Source: Geoglobus sp. (GTDB lineage Archaea > Halobacteriota > Archaeoglobi > Archaeoglobales > Archaeoglobaceae). Taken from it: 5,669 bases of DNA. The translations under genes were made by a program, and so were the position numbers. The stretch covers positions 1 through 5,669 of the forward strand of contig JALUWC010000541.1 in the NCBI GenBank assembly GCA_027019885.1. The letters are read 5' to 3'. Shown here in pieces: positions 5,542 to 5,669 of the stretch. Below the pieces are notes generated by a model. The model saw only the letters and a list, made by a program, of their open reading frames with translations. It was not told the origin of the DNA and did not search any database. Positions within the stretch are counted from its first letter, which is position 1. The number at the start of each line of letters is the position of its first letter.

Positions 5542-5669
5542 TCATTCCTCGGGCAAATCCATTCTGCCCTCTTTTATCTCCTGCTGAAGCTCTTTTGGAT
5601 GCTTTCCTTCAACAGTCACTCCCATTGAAACGGCTGTGCCGAGAACTTCAAGAACTGCCGATTTCAGGC
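5542..5669 (-). CDS. rpl11: Ribosomal protein L11 (uL11), C-terminal fragment
   Basis: The last 41 codons and the TGA stop are present; the gene starts beyond the right edge. The translation contains [21 protein letters not shown] and ends in [20 protein letters not shown]. The [15 protein letters not shown] segment is the conserved end of the rRNA-binding domain of L11, and the acidic tail is typical of archaeal members. L11 binds the GTPase-associated centre of 23S rRNA. The 80 bases between it and the Lrp-like gene hold that gene's promoter and only short T runs, with no clear terminator. Confidence 0.9.
   Translation of the reverse strand, partial: LKSAVLEVLGTAVSMGVTVEGKHPKELQQEIKEGRMDLPEE

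Overview
The window looks like archaeal chromosome, most likely a euryarchaeon of the Archaeoglobales type (the lineage is a guess from gene content and style). The evidence is an archaeal-type translation factor (aIF2 gamma start), a ribosomal protein L11 C-terminus, an Lrp/AsnC-type regulator, TTTAAATA TATA boxes placed about 22-24 bases before start codons (leaderless transcripts), and GGAGGTGA-type ribosome binding sites inside operons. Base composition is moderately AT-rich, and the intergenic spacers are very AT-rich.

Layout from left to right. The first 85 bases are the start of aIF2 gamma (minus strand, runs off the left edge), with its own TATA box. Next comes a two-gene minus-strand operon transcribed leftwards from about 2250: a DUF917/S-methyl thiohydantoin desulfurase-family protein, then 4 bases later an M29 aminopeptidase-like metalloprotein. 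A 190-base AT-rich divergent promoter region (2248-2441) separates it from a plus-strand operon: an Asp/Glu/hydantoin racemase-family protein, a CodB-like NCS1 nucleobase/hydantoin permease (13-base overlap), and a small four-helix membrane protein (11-base gap). A convergent gene for an Lrp/AsnC-like regulator follows. The window ends in the C-terminal 41 codons of ribosomal protein L11 (minus strand).

The five central genes make sense as one divergently transcribed module for uptake and processing of a small cyclic N-containing compound (hydantoin, pyrimidine or similar). The permease imports it, the racemase-family enzyme with two conserved cysteines epimerises an intermediate, and the DUF917 and M29-like proteins act on the ring or on its hydrolysis product. 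No hydantoinase/amidohydrolase is visible, so the substrate is open. The adjacent Lrp-like gene is the obvious candidate regulator.

The most notable non-coding structure is a pair of inverted copies of a composite element, ATGTTAATTT then 3-4 bases then CAAAATTTT, one copy facing each divergent promoter. Part of it (GTTAATTTT) recurs directly beside the TATA box of the Lrp-like gene, which suggests a shared operator and autoregulation.
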